Shown here: positions 32,619-40,715 of the stretch, piece by piece
How the letters are laid out: every line of letters starts with the position of its first letter
Position numbering within the stretch: the stretch's first letter is position 1
Assembly (NCBI GenBank): GCA_964399735.1
Contig: CAYNSO010000018.1
Span: 1 to 49,441, forward strand
Direction: 5' to 3'
Source of the DNA: Fontivivens sp964399735
Lineage (GTDB): Bacteria > Zhuqueibacterota > Zhuqueibacteria > Residuimicrobiales > Krinioviventaceae
DNA: 49,441 nucleotides
Translations under genes and position numbers: made by a program
Notes under the pieces: generated by a model
Told to the model about the DNA's origin: nothing
What the model saw: only the letters and a program-made list of their open reading frames with translations
Database searches by the model: none

Positions 32619-33773
32619 CTACAACGCCTTGTGCAATATCTCCGCCAGGGTTTCCGAATCCAGTTCCACAGGGTTGCCCTTCATACTGCTGGCCTGCTGC
32701 GCTTTTTCCACTACTGTTGGAATATCGCTCTCTTGCATACCGTAAAAGGACAACGGCGCTACATTCAACTCTGCACATACCTGTTTCACCCACTGCACCC
32801 CGGCAGCAGCCCCGGCTTGTGCATCGCCGGTTAAAATTTGTGCTACCTGTTCATATCTTGATAAACTGACCGAGCGCGGTTGGTTGGCGAACAGCGTCCG
32901 CACATTAGCCTCCATCACAAACGGCAACAGTCTCGCACAAATAACGCCATGTGGCGCATTAAACAACCCGCCCAGCGGTCCGGCAAAACCGTGCACCGCT
33001 CCAAGTCCCGCATTGGCTAACGCCATGCCGCTAAACAGACTGGCTATGCACATATCCTCACGCGCCGCCAGATCCTGTCCATGATGAAAAGCCTGGCGCA
33101 GCGACCGGGCCGCGCGTTCAAGCCCCTCTCGGCACAGTCCATCGGTAAAAGGATTGGCTTTGTGGGTGACAAACGCTTCCAGCAACTGTGTCAACGCATC
33201 CAGTCCGGTGCCGGCGGTAACTTCCGGGGGCATGGAGACAGTCAGCTCCGGGTCTACCAGTGCAATTTGTGGCAGCAGGTAAGGGCTGCGGATGCTCACC
33301 TTGACTTTGTGCTCGGTCGAAGCAATAACAGCATTGCGGGTCACTTCTGCGCCGGTGCCGGCGGTAGTTGGTATGGCTATACAGGGAACCGCCCGCTTTA
33401 CCAGTTTGCCCCCCCTGCCAATTACTTCCAGATAATCCAGCAGTTCGCCCTTGTTCGTCAGCATGGCGGCGACCACCTTGCCGGTATCAATAACGCTGCC
33501 GCCGCCCACGGCAATTACCAGGTTGCTTCGCAAGCGCCGCGCCCGCTGCACAGCCTGCAGAATCAGAGCGGTGTTTGGTTCGCACTCGACCGGGAAAATC
33601 TCGGCCCGGATATGCTGTTTGGCCAGCAGATCGCAAACCAGCTGCGCTTGCGGTAAATTTTTGCCGGCGGGAATAAACGCCCGCTTGCCCAGTTGCAAGG
33701 CCAGGGCGCCAATTTCCTGAATTTTACCGGAGCCAAAAATAATACGTCCGGCGGTAACAAATTCAAATTGCAT
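32619..33773 (-). CDS. Iron-containing (group III) alcohol dehydrogenase
   Basis: This 384-residue metal-dependent alcohol dehydrogenase has an NAD(P)-binding N-terminal half and a helical C-terminal half. The start ATG 33773 has GAGG 5 bases upstream; an alternative ATG 33791 overlaps the upstream stop (TAATG). Motifs are LVIAVGGGSVIDTGKVVA (about residues 89-106, the GGGS nucleotide site), IAIPTTAGTGAEVT (about 134-147), DALTQLLEAFVTHKANPFT and NAGLGAVHGFAGPLGG with the metal-binding histidines, then FNAPHGVICA. The neighbouring gene codes for an LsrG-like protein, and the two are coupled. The real substrate is not evident; the family covers ethanol, lactaldehyde, 1,3-propanediol and sugar-phosphate oxidoreduction. 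Confidence 0.95.
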   Translation of the reverse strand: MQFEFVTAGRIIFGSGKIQEIGALALQLGKRAFIPAGKNLPQAQLVCDLLAKQHIRAEIFPVECEPNTALILQAVQRARRLRSNLVIAVGGGSVIDTGKVVAAMLTNKGELLDYLEVIGRGGKLVKRAVPCIAIPTTAGTGAEVTRNAVIASTEHKVKVSIRSPYLLPQIALVDPELTVSMPPEVTAGTGLDALTQLLEAFVTHKANPFTDGLCREGLERAARSLRQAFHHGQDLAAREDMCIASLFSGMALANAGLGAVHGFAGPLGGLFNAPHGVICARLLPFVMEANVRTLFANQPRSVSLSRYEQVAQILTGDAQAGAAAGVQWVKQVCAELNVAPLSFYGMQESDIPTVVEKAQQASSMKGNPVELDSETLAEILHKAL

Positions 33774-33790
33774 ATTTTCCTCGCTAATCA

Positions 33791-34096
33791 TTACCAGCCG
33801 TTATCATCCGGATATAGATTATCAAATTTAATGCTGCTGCGCGGTTCGGCCATCATGCTCTCCACCGTAGCGCGCCATTTTTGGTAATGGGCGGTCTCTT
33901 TGTGTCGCGCAGAATCGTCAAGCGTACGATACACTTCAACCAGCACAAAGCGGGTCTTGTCATCCAATTGCTGGATGACGTCAAATCGTGCAATACCCGG
34001 TTCCTGCACGCTGTTTTTGGCGTTTTCCAGGCTGGCGCAGATAAAGCTCTCCACGTGCTCCGGCTTGACATGCACGAAAACATGGACGATAAACAT
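33791..34096 (-). CDS. Antibiotic biosynthesis monooxygenase-fold protein, LsrG/YgiN-like
   Basis: This 101-residue protein has the ABM ferredoxin-like fold. Segments match the LsrG family, which isomerises phospho-AI-2, more closely than generic quinol monooxygenases: FVHVKPEHVESF, SVQEPGIARFDVIQ (about residues 29-42), RFVLVEVY, ARHKETAHYQKW (about 63-74) and SMMAEPRSS. An AAGGAG lies 6 bases before the ATG. It is translationally coupled to the alcohol dehydrogenase behind it through TAATG. A promoter with a 14-base palindrome lies upstream. No lsrK, lsrF or transporter is nearby, so an AI-2 role is not implied; a small reactive aldehyde or ketone substrate shared with the dehydrogenase is a fair guess. 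Confidence 0.85.
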   Translation of the reverse strand: MFIVHVFVHVKPEHVESFICASLENAKNSVQEPGIARFDVIQQLDDKTRFVLVEVYRTLDDSARHKETAHYQKWRATVESMMAEPRSSIKFDNLYPDDNGW

Positions 34097-34159
34097 AGCA
34101 AACTCCTTTATTTATTCAAATTCAATTCCGCTCTATCCGGTCTAATTTCCAGGACGCAT

Positions 34160-34192
34160 ATAATAATATTATCAGTATTACTTGTACAAGTA
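34160..34192 (-). promoter_or_regulatory. Promoter with palindromic operator before the monooxygenase-dehydrogenase pair
   Basis: On the minus strand, TTGTAC (34184-34189) and TATTAT (34160-34165) are 18 bases apart. A perfect 14-base palindrome, TACTTGTACAAGTA (34179-34192), covers the -35 box. That placement suits repression by a dimeric regulator. The promoter ends about 64 bases before the start codon. Confidence 0.45.
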
Positions 34193-34259
34193 GTTGCAAC
34201 CCGTTGTTCTGTAAGAATTTTTAATTTTTGATCCTATCCAAAAGTTCTTGTTTGTTCCT

Positions 34260-35474
34260 TTACCTGATCTTTTCCAGCTTTTCACCTTCCAGACGGGCGA
34301 CAAGCACAGCGCCGCAGGAATCGCTTAGCACATTGACGGTGGTGCGAAACATATCCAGAATGCGATCAACCGCCAGGATAATGCCTACGCCCTCCAGCGG
34401 CAGATTCACCGCACGCAGGATAATGGACATCATCACCAGGCCCGCCATAGGAATACCGGCGGCGCCGATGGAGGCCAGCAGAGCAGTTAAAACAACGATC
34501 AACTGCTGCGCAAAACTTAACTCGATGCCGTATACCTGTGCTATAAAAATAGCGGCCACACACTCATACAACGCTGTGCCGTCCATATTTACCGTGGCGC
34601 CAATGGGCAGGCTAAAATTTGCGATCTTTTCCGAAACCCCGGAACCCTGGTGTGTACATTCCAGATTGACCGGCAGCGTTGCCATAGAAGAACTGGTGGA
34701 AAAAGCTGTAAATAAAGCCGGCAGCATATTGCGGTAATGTTTTAAAAAATTAACCCTTGCAATTATCTTTAACAATAGCGGCAGGGTAATCAGCGCATGG
34801 ATGAACAAACCCGCCAGCACAACAAGGAAATATACGCCCAGTGATTTGAACGCGCCAAAGCCGGTGTTGGCAACCAGCTTGGCATTGATGCCAAACACCC
34901 CCAGCGGCGCCAGCCACAACACCACATGAGTGATCTTCATCATCACCTCAAAAGCGCCCTGAATAATGCGCGTCAACGGCAGACGATAGTCATCTTCCAG
35001 CCGCGTAATAAAAAACCCGAATAAAATACAGAAAAAAATCATCGGCAGCACTTCGCCATTGGCCATTGCCTGGAACGGATTTTCAGGAATGATGCGGAAC
35101 AGAATATCTTGAATGCTTTGATCGGCGACAGTTAATTCAGAAATCTCTTCCTGCAGGCCAATCCTGGCGCCCACACCGGGTCGAAAGATGTTGACCAGAC
35201 TTTGGCCAACAAATATTGCCAGCAAACTGGTGGTCAAATAATAAAGCGCTGTTTTCAACCCTAACGAGCCGAGACCACGCGCGGTGCCAATACTCAATAC
35301 ACCCGACAAGATCGAAGTGACGATCAACGGCATAACAACCATGCGCAACAATCGCAAAAACAAGGTGGCCAACGGCTCGGCAATGGGCAGAATACTTTGT
35401 CCGAACAAGCAGCCGCCGGCAATACCAAGGATAATTCCGGCCAGAATCGTGTGGGTAAGGGTTATTTTTTTCAT
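34260..35474 (-). CDS. Dicarboxylate/amino acid:cation symporter (DAACS family)
   Basis: This 404-residue inner-membrane transporter belongs to the glutamate/dicarboxylate:sodium or proton symporter family (GltP, GltT, DctA). It has eight membrane helices plus two re-entrant hairpins. Signature elements are the serine-rich hairpin FSTSSSMATLPVNLE (about residues 268-282), NMDGTALYECVAA (NMDGT cation-site motif, about 300-312), and the LLASIGAAGIPMAGLVMM and VDRILDMFRTTVNVLSDS segments (the Asp and Arg of substrate coordination). It begins 6 bases after the pepT stop on the same strand. An operon of peptidase plus amino-acid transporter would take up and use peptide breakdown products. Whether the substrate is glutamate, aspartate or a C4 dicarboxylate cannot be read. 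Confidence 0.93.
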   Translation of the reverse strand: MKKITLTHTILAGIILGIAGGCLFGQSILPIAEPLATLFLRLLRMVVMPLIVTSILSGVLSIGTARGLGSLGLKTALYYLTTSLLAIFVGQSLVNIFRPGVGARIGLQEEISELTVADQSIQDILFRIIPENPFQAMANGEVLPMIFFCILFGFFITRLEDDYRLPLTRIIQGAFEVMMKITHVVLWLAPLGVFGINAKLVANTGFGAFKSLGVYFLVVLAGLFIHALITLPLLLKIIARVNFLKHYRNMLPALFTAFSTSSSMATLPVNLECTHQGSGVSEKIANFSLPIGATVNMDGTALYECVAAIFIAQVYGIELSFAQQLIVVLTALLASIGAAGIPMAGLVMMSIILRAVNLPLEGVGIILAVDRILDMFRTTVNVLSDSCGAVLVARLEGEKLEKIR

Positions 35475-35480
35475 CAGCGG

Positions 35481-36734
35481 TCAGGCTGTCCGGCTCTTTT
35501 CTTCCCAAATCTGCGCCAGGTTGACGATTACCCGTACTGCGCTTTGCATATCTTGCACCGAAATCCATTCCGTGCGGGCGTGAAAATTGTGGCCGCCGGT
35601 GAATACGTTCGGGGTCAGCAGGCCTTTGTAAGAAAGCTGCGCACCGTCGGTGCCGCCGCGAATAATGCTGCGTTTCGGCGTCAACCCGGCCCGCTTTACC
35701 GCTTCCAGGGCATATTCAACTACCTTGGGGTCTTCATCCAGTTTATATTTCATGTTGCGGTAATATTCATCCACTTTGAACTCGAACGCCGAACGGGGAT
35801 AAGCGGCCACCACCTCGCCCGCCAGCTTTTGCAGCCAGGCTTCCTTTTCCTTTAGACCGGGTACGGTGAAATCGCGAATCAATATCTTTATTACTACCTG
35901 TTCTACGTTGCCGCTGATCTGGTGAGGATGTACATAACCTTCACGCTTTTCCGTAGTTTCCGGAGATAGAGAGTCTTTGGGCAATCGGTCGATAAAAGCG
36001 GCGCCAACCTTGACGGCGTTAACGAGTTTATTCTTGCCATACCCGGGATGCACATTTATGCCCTTGAAAGTGAGGGTAACGGCATCGGCGCAAAAAGTCT
36101 CATCCTCTATTTCACCGGCGGTTTCACCGTCAATGGTATAGGCATAAGCAGCGCCGAACTTTTTAATATCAAAATGAGAACTGCCCTGGCCAATCTCTTC
36201 ATCCGGCATAACCGCAATTTTAATATCACCATGTTTTATTTCAGGGCGCTTTAGCAGATGATAGATAGCGTCAACGATCTCGGCAATACCGGCCTTGTTG
36301 TCCGCACCCAGCAGGGTCGAACCGTCCGACGTAATAATATCGGAACCGATTTGTTCTGCCAAATGCGGATTTTCGGCAACCGTAAGCACAATTGGTGGAT
36401 CGCTGCTGATAACAATATCGCCGCCCTGGTAATTCTTGTGGATCTTGGCTTTTACATCCTTGCCGGAGACATCCGGTGAAGTATCCAGATGCGCTATCAA
36501 ACCAATTGCCGGAACCGGTTGGGAGGTATTACCCGGCAGGGTGGCGGTCACATAACCCCATTCATCCATTGCCGCATCGCTCAAACCCATTTCCTGTAAT
36601 TCAGCTACCAGATACAAGGCCAGGTCTTTTTGCTTTTCGGTACTGGGAAAGGTTGTGGATTCTTCGGAAGACTGGGTGTCAAAGGTGACATATTTTAAAA
36701 ATCGTTCCACGCAGGTATGTTTTATTTGCGTCAT
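35481..36734 (-). CDS. pepT: Peptidase T (aminotripeptidase)
   Basis: This 417-residue cytosolic M20-family di-zinc aminopeptidase removes the N-terminal residue of tripeptides. Zinc and catalytic motifs are IGLIAHLDTSPDVSG (about residues 77-91, HxD), LGADNKAGIAEIVDAI (about 140-155) and VMPDEEIGQGSSHFD (about 173-187, the catalytic Glu then the metal Glu). YTIDGETAGEIEDETFCAD and the C-terminal TGGHNFHARTEW with the last metal His follow. AGGAG lies 6 bases before the ATG. It is 6 bases upstream of the symporter gene. The full length agrees with Escherichia coli PepT (408). Confidence 0.96.
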   Translation of the reverse strand: MTQIKHTCVERFLKYVTFDTQSSEESTTFPSTEKQKDLALYLVAELQEMGLSDAAMDEWGYVTATLPGNTSQPVPAIGLIAHLDTSPDVSGKDVKAKIHKNYQGGDIVISSDPPIVLTVAENPHLAEQIGSDIITSDGSTLLGADNKAGIAEIVDAIYHLLKRPEIKHGDIKIAVMPDEEIGQGSSHFDIKKFGAAYAYTIDGETAGEIEDETFCADAVTLTFKGINVHPGYGKNKLVNAVKVGAAFIDRLPKDSLSPETTEKREGYVHPHQISGNVEQVVIKILIRDFTVPGLKEKEAWLQKLAGEVVAAYPRSAFEFKVDEYYRNMKYKLDEDPKVVEYALEAVKRAGLTPKRSIIRGGTDGAQLSYKGLLTPNVFTGGHNFHARTEWISVQDMQSAVRVIVNLAQIWEEKSRTA

Positions 36735-36849
36735 GGCTCGCTCCTTGTATTGTTGAACAAACGTATTTTAAAATTCAAGTGTTGGACATTATTCACAATT
36801 GCCGACACTGTGCAATATAATTATTTTTAACAAAAAAAATAGGCTTTTT

Positions 36850-38829
36850 TTACATACGCCAGTCAAATTGCAGGGATATTTGCTTTTCATGGTTACTGTT
36901 GATCAGGTCATACCCGGAACCGATAGAGTTGACATTATTATAAAGGGTATACTCGTACTTGAAGGTCATTTGCAGTGATTGGTTCAGCTTTAAACCGCAG
37001 AGCAAATAACCGCGTGAACCACGCCGATAGAGCATTTTCATACGCATCACTCCGGGCAAGTCGGTTTCGTACAGATAAAACGCAGTATCGTATAACGGCG
37101 AATCAAACATCGTCCAGCGTGCCCGCAGAGAAAAACGTTTGTTTGCTTGATAATGAATATCGTGATACAACATAACTGCGCTGCTGTCATCCAGATTGGC
37201 AGCCAGCCCATAATCATTGCCGCCGAGTTGGTGATATTCAAAACGGCTGCGTAAATGCAGACTGCGTGTGGGTTGATAATCTATCTGAGTGCGAAGCAAA
37301 TATTTTGTCTGTGAGACAATTTTTTTAGCAGAATTGCCAAAACTATCAACAACTGTGTGCATTTCATCACGGCTGCGCAATTGCCCGCGTAGCAATCCCG
37401 CCAGGCGGCTGCTGAATTTGTGTTCAATAATAACCAATAGCTCTTTGCCTCGCAAAGCGCTTAAAGCGCTATTGGCATAATAAGGTCGTTTGTATTGATC
37501 GTAATAACAGGCCAGCGTGGTTTTGCGCGCTGCCCGCCATTTCCAGCCGCAGTAAATTCCCGTTTCATTTGCCATATCGCTGCTTTCGCCAAAAGCCCCG
37601 CCATGACGGTTTAAAAAGGCCGGCTGATACTTGCGCCACAGCGCCAGGTACTCAAATTCCGGTTGACGATAAAGAATACCGTGCAAATGATTGATGCCGG
37701 AATGATTGCTTTGCGCACATTCGCCAAAAATTTGCCAGTGGGGGCGGAAAATTTTATAATCCACACCATACACCCGGTATGTATCACCGGTCAGCCGTAC
37801 TGCCGGTCGCTCAATAACAAACGGTTTGTTTAGACTGGTGTAAAGTCCCTGCACACCCAAATAAATATGTTGCGTTATCGGCAATTTAAGGTAGCTGCCG
37901 GCCGCCTTTTCTGTCGCCGCATTCCGGTTGCTCATTTCACTGCCATAGCGATGATAGCCCGAAACCGGAAAAGACACAATCGTATCGGCTTCCACCCTGG
38001 CGTCAAGCGGCCTGACGCTGTAAAATGCGGCTATTTCTGCTTTTCCCACTAAAATTACCATGCCGCCGCCGCAATAGCCGTAATTTTCAGCTACAGAAGC
38101 TGTGCCTTTAATTCCCCTGCCAGGAGGAGTTGCCGCCAAAACCGGTTCATAGCCATTATTCACCCGGTAAGCGCCGTGGTGCACCAGTCCCTGCCCGGAT
38201 TCGATAAAATAATTACCCACCACAAGCCTGGCACGCAGCTGCGGAATAAACCATTCCCCATAGCCGCCGCTAAAATCATAATAACTCTTTTCGCCCGGGT
38301 CTTTTTCTGTTACCAGGGCAAACTGAAATTGGTCAAAAACCTTACCACCCACTTTGTTATATACTTTGGCCAGAGCGCCGGTATAAATATTTTCTTTATA
38401 CCCCCGGCTTTTCTGCAAGCCGGTAACGAGCCGGTGCCGCCCAAAGAAGCTTGTTTGTATTTGCGGTTTTGGTTTTACAACAAAGAATGTTTTAAGCAGC
38501 GTCGTCACCGGTTCCAGTTCTGCGATAATATCCAGTTCATCACTATCCGTGAACTGATGGCGCTCCTTACGGTACTGCAAAATAGCCTGAGCGGCTTGCG
38601 GCGTAACCCAGGGAATGGACAAAAGTTCTTCCCGCGTTACCCGGTTTAAATCCAGTGGCTGCTGCTGTAAATTTTGTATATAATCGAGCAGTTCATTGTT
38701 GTTATCGCCATCCATCGGGTATTCAAACAATCGTTCAATATCCGCTTCCTGAGCTACAGTCACCCGCATGGCAAACAGGTTAAAAATCAACAACAACCAA
38801 TATATTTTATTATGCAATAATTGCATCAT
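36850..38829 (-). CDS. Outer-membrane barrel protein with N-terminal helix-hairpin-helix domain
   Basis: This protein has 659 residues when started at ATG 38829, 4 bases after the stop of the upstream PorV-like gene; the longer frame from 38856 would overlap that gene. The signal peptide (about residues 1-25, ending VTVAQ) is followed by a helix-hairpin-helix domain (about 40-110). This shows LDLNRVTREELLSIPWVTP, AAQAILQYRKERHQF and SDELDIIAELEP, which look like the ComEA/Tex double-HhH unit. A long beta-barrel region with regular aromatic-rich strands runs to the end (ISLQFDWRM). Such HhH-barrel proteins are found mainly in FCB-group genomes and their role is not established. HhH domains usually bind DNA non-specifically, so a surface DNA-binding role is possible. 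Confidence 0.85.
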   Translation of the reverse strand: MMQLLHNKIYWLLLIFNLFAMRVTVAQEADIERLFEYPMDGDNNNELLDYIQNLQQQPLDLNRVTREELLSIPWVTPQAAQAILQYRKERHQFTDSDELDIIAELEPVTTLLKTFFVVKPKPQIQTSFFGRHRLVTGLQKSRGYKENIYTGALAKVYNKVGGKVFDQFQFALVTEKDPGEKSYYDFSGGYGEWFIPQLRARLVVGNYFIESGQGLVHHGAYRVNNGYEPVLAATPPGRGIKGTASVAENYGYCGGGMVILVGKAEIAAFYSVRPLDARVEADTIVSFPVSGYHRYGSEMSNRNAATEKAAGSYLKLPITQHIYLGVQGLYTSLNKPFVIERPAVRLTGDTYRVYGVDYKIFRPHWQIFGECAQSNHSGINHLHGILYRQPEFEYLALWRKYQPAFLNRHGGAFGESSDMANETGIYCGWKWRAARKTTLACYYDQYKRPYYANSALSALRGKELLVIIEHKFSSRLAGLLRGQLRSRDEMHTVVDSFGNSAKKIVSQTKYLLRTQIDYQPTRSLHLRSRFEYHQLGGNDYGLAANLDDSSAVMLYHDIHYQANKRFSLRARWTMFDSPLYDTAFYLYETDLPGVMRMKMLYRRGSRGYLLCGLKLNQSLQMTFKYEYTLYNNVNSIGSGYDLINSNHEKQISLQFDWRM

Positions 38830-38833
38830 TCTG

Positions 38834-39652
38834 CTACTTGCCGGGTGTAAACACAATTGAAAACAAATGAGTTATTTTTAAATACGGATGGGTATTAAAG
38901 GCATAATCAACAGAAAAAAGGCGCCAGTTTAGACCAAAACCGGCAGTAAACCGGGAAGGCTCTGTGGCGATTCCGGAACGTACCAGAAAACCGGGCAAAA
39001 TTTGAATTTCCACGCCGCCGCGATACTCGGTCGGGAAACGAACGTCCTTGTAGATATCCATATTCAACTGTACCGAGCGAACAGGCAAAATGTGAACCCC
39101 GCTGAGAATACTTTGCGGCAGCTTTTCCCGGCATTTGCCAATTTCAGCATAGCCGGCATTGCGAACTGCCCAACCCCATTGAAACAGGCCAGAGGGCGCT
39201 ATAATGCCGCCCACATCAATTACCAGGCTGCCGGCCTGGCCGTAACCGGTTATAGATAAAGAGGTATATCGGGTAGCGGCCCCGATATAAACAGACTGGT
39301 CAATTTTATAGCAAATTCCCGCACACACAACACTTTCCCGGTAACTGTTATTACCAAACGTTTGCGCCCCCAGGCCAAAAGTGACCTGCCTGGTATGAAA
39401 AACACCGGTTACACTGCTATGCCGCAGCTCATCCAATCCGAACAACTTGCCGGTAAAAACGCCAATTTGCATTCCGGATGCCCGCCAGATACCGGCAGGA
39501 TTATAATACAAATTTTCATAGCTGTAAAAAGCTGCGGCCGCCCCGGCAAAACCATGCAGCCGGGCGCCGGACGGCATATCTTCAAAAGCTGCAAAAGAAA
39601 CCCCGTAAACCACCAGCAAAAGGATAATTATGGAACGTTTCTTTGTCTTCAT
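38834..39652 (-). CDS. PorV/PorQ-like outer-membrane protein
   Basis: This 272-residue protein has a signal peptide (about residues 1-21) and a body typical of the PorV/PorQ and UPF0164 outer-membrane family. The DMPSGARLHGFAGAAAAFYS segment, then NLYYNPAGIW (about 30-60), are the family hallmark, followed by about 14 strands. AGGG lies 7 bases before the ATG. PorV is the T9SS outer-membrane shuttle; PorQ is less understood. It is co-transcribed with the HhH-barrel gene and divergent from the PorD-like gene. Confidence 0.8.
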   Translation of the reverse strand: MKTKKRSIIILLLVVYGVSFAAFEDMPSGARLHGFAGAAAAFYSYENLYYNPAGIWRASGMQIGVFTGKLFGLDELRHSSVTGVFHTRQVTFGLGAQTFGNNSYRESVVCAGICYKIDQSVYIGAATRYTSLSITGYGQAGSLVIDVGGIIAPSGLFQWGWAVRNAGYAEIGKCREKLPQSILSGVHILPVRSVQLNMDIYKDVRFPTEYRGGVEIQILPGFLVRSGIATEPSRFTAGFGLNWRLFSVDYAFNTHPYLKITHLFSIVFTPGK

Positions 39653-39677
39653 GCGTTTACCCTGTACAACAATTCAC

Positions 39678-39706
39678 TTGACAAAAACCGTAAAATACCG
39701 GATATT
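39678..39706 (+). promoter_or_regulatory. Promoter of the PorD-like gene
   Basis: A perfect TTGACA (39678-39683) and GATATT (39701-39706) are 17 bases apart, in the 94-base divergent region before the PorD-like gene. Confidence 0.45.
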
Positions 39707-39746
39707 TACTATTATAACTTTACTTATATTTGTCCCGGAGGCATAA

Positions 39747-40619
39747 ATGTTTAAATGTAACAAGCCCGGCCTGGTTATGATGATCTGCCTGGTTGTGTTT
39801 TCTGTTTTCATCGTTACCTCACCCGGTTTTAGCCAGCGCATTGAGGCAAGGGTGACCACAACCCTGGAATCCCTGCCGATCGAAAAAAAGGAAAAGCTGG
39901 CCGATTTTGCTGAAAAAGTAGCCCATTATATAAACAGCAACAATCGTAACGATAATCAATGGCAAACCGATGTTTTTGTTGATATAACAATAATCCTCTC
40001 GGATATAAGCTCGGGTGCAGAAGAGAAATATAGCGCCGAATTTTTGATCTATAATAACTATGATCAACAATTTTATGATAAAAGATGGACTTTTGCTTAT
40101 CGAAGCGGCGATGTATTATCATATAATGAAAACATGCAGGATTCATTTACCAGCCTGATTGAATTTTACTTGTACATGATCCTCGGCGGCGAATATGATA
40201 AATGGGGAACGCTCGCCGGCTCGATTTATTATGAAAAAGCCAAATACATAGCAGAACAAAGCAAATTTGGTCTCGGTCGTTTCCAGGAAGGCTGGGATCG
40301 CCGTCTTGATCTGGTTAATTATTTTTTAAGTGACCGGCATATACCGTTTCGCGAAATGGTTGATTATTATTACTATGGTATTTCATTTGTCAAAAACGAT
40401 AATGATAAAGCCCGTAAATATATTTCTACTGCTATAAAAATGCTGGATAAAATTCTCGCCAATGATCCTGATAATGAATATGCTAAAAACTTTCTCAAAG
40501 CTCATTATATTGAACTGGTTGAAATTTACCGGCGCGCCAGGGATAAAGAAACCCTGCGCACTTTATTGGTGATTGATCCCGAACATGCTACAACTTATCG
40601 GGAACTGTTAAAAGATTAA
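39747..40619 (+). CDS. porD: PorD-like protein (DUF4835), T9SS accessory
   Basis: This 290-residue protein resembles the DUF4835/PorD family known in Bacteroidota, where it accompanies type IX secretion and gliding machinery. It has a signal peptide (about residues 1-29). The family pattern is a beta-rich N-terminal half (EARVTTTLESLPIEK, VFVDITIILSDISSG, RWTFAYRSGDVLSY), the central signature FYLYMILGGEYDKWGTLAGS (about 141-160), YYEKAKYIAE, and a helical end with GISFVKNDNDKARK and a final DPEHATTY-type motif. GGAGG lies 5 bases before the ATG. The neighbours support a T9SS context. Gene-symbol confidence is moderate because DUF4835 is the only evidence. Confidence 0.8.
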   Translation: MFKCNKPGLVMMICLVVFSVFIVTSPGFSQRIEARVTTTLESLPIEKKEKLADFAEKVAHYINSNNRNDNQWQTDVFVDITIILSDISSGAEEKYSAEFLIYNNYDQQFYDKRWTFAYRSGDVLSYNENMQDSFTSLIEFYLYMILGGEYDKWGTLAGSIYYEKAKYIAEQSKFGLGRFQEGWDRRLDLVNYFLSDRHIPFREMVDYYYYGISFVKNDNDKARKYISTAIKMLDKILANDPDNEYAKNFLKAHYIELVEIYRRARDKETLRTLLVIDPEHATTYRELLKD

Positions 40620-40680
40620 CAATTCTTGTTTTATTTATCAACCCTGCCACCCCGTGAAAATACCCACCCGCTTTAATTTT

Positions 40681-40715
40681 GGCCTGAACCGTTTATCGAT
40701 TCAGGCCTTTATATT
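40681..40715 (+). terminator. Terminator after the PorD-like gene
   Basis: GGCCTGAA (40681-40688) pairs with TTCAGGCC (40700-40707) around an 11-base loop, then TTTATATT follows. It lies 61 bases past the gene and just before the convergent clpC end. The minus-strand reading lacks a T-run, so it works mainly in this direction. Confidence 0.65.

Noticed and set aside
32360..32869. 169-codon plus-strand frame over the alcohol dehydrogenase gene
   Set aside because: Half of it is antisense to a clear gene, the Pro/Cys-rich composition is that of a shadow frame, and no ribosome binding site is present.
33791..34096. An AI-2 (lsr) operon
   Set aside because: Only the LsrG-like gene is present; lsrK, lsrF, lsrR and the transporter are missing.
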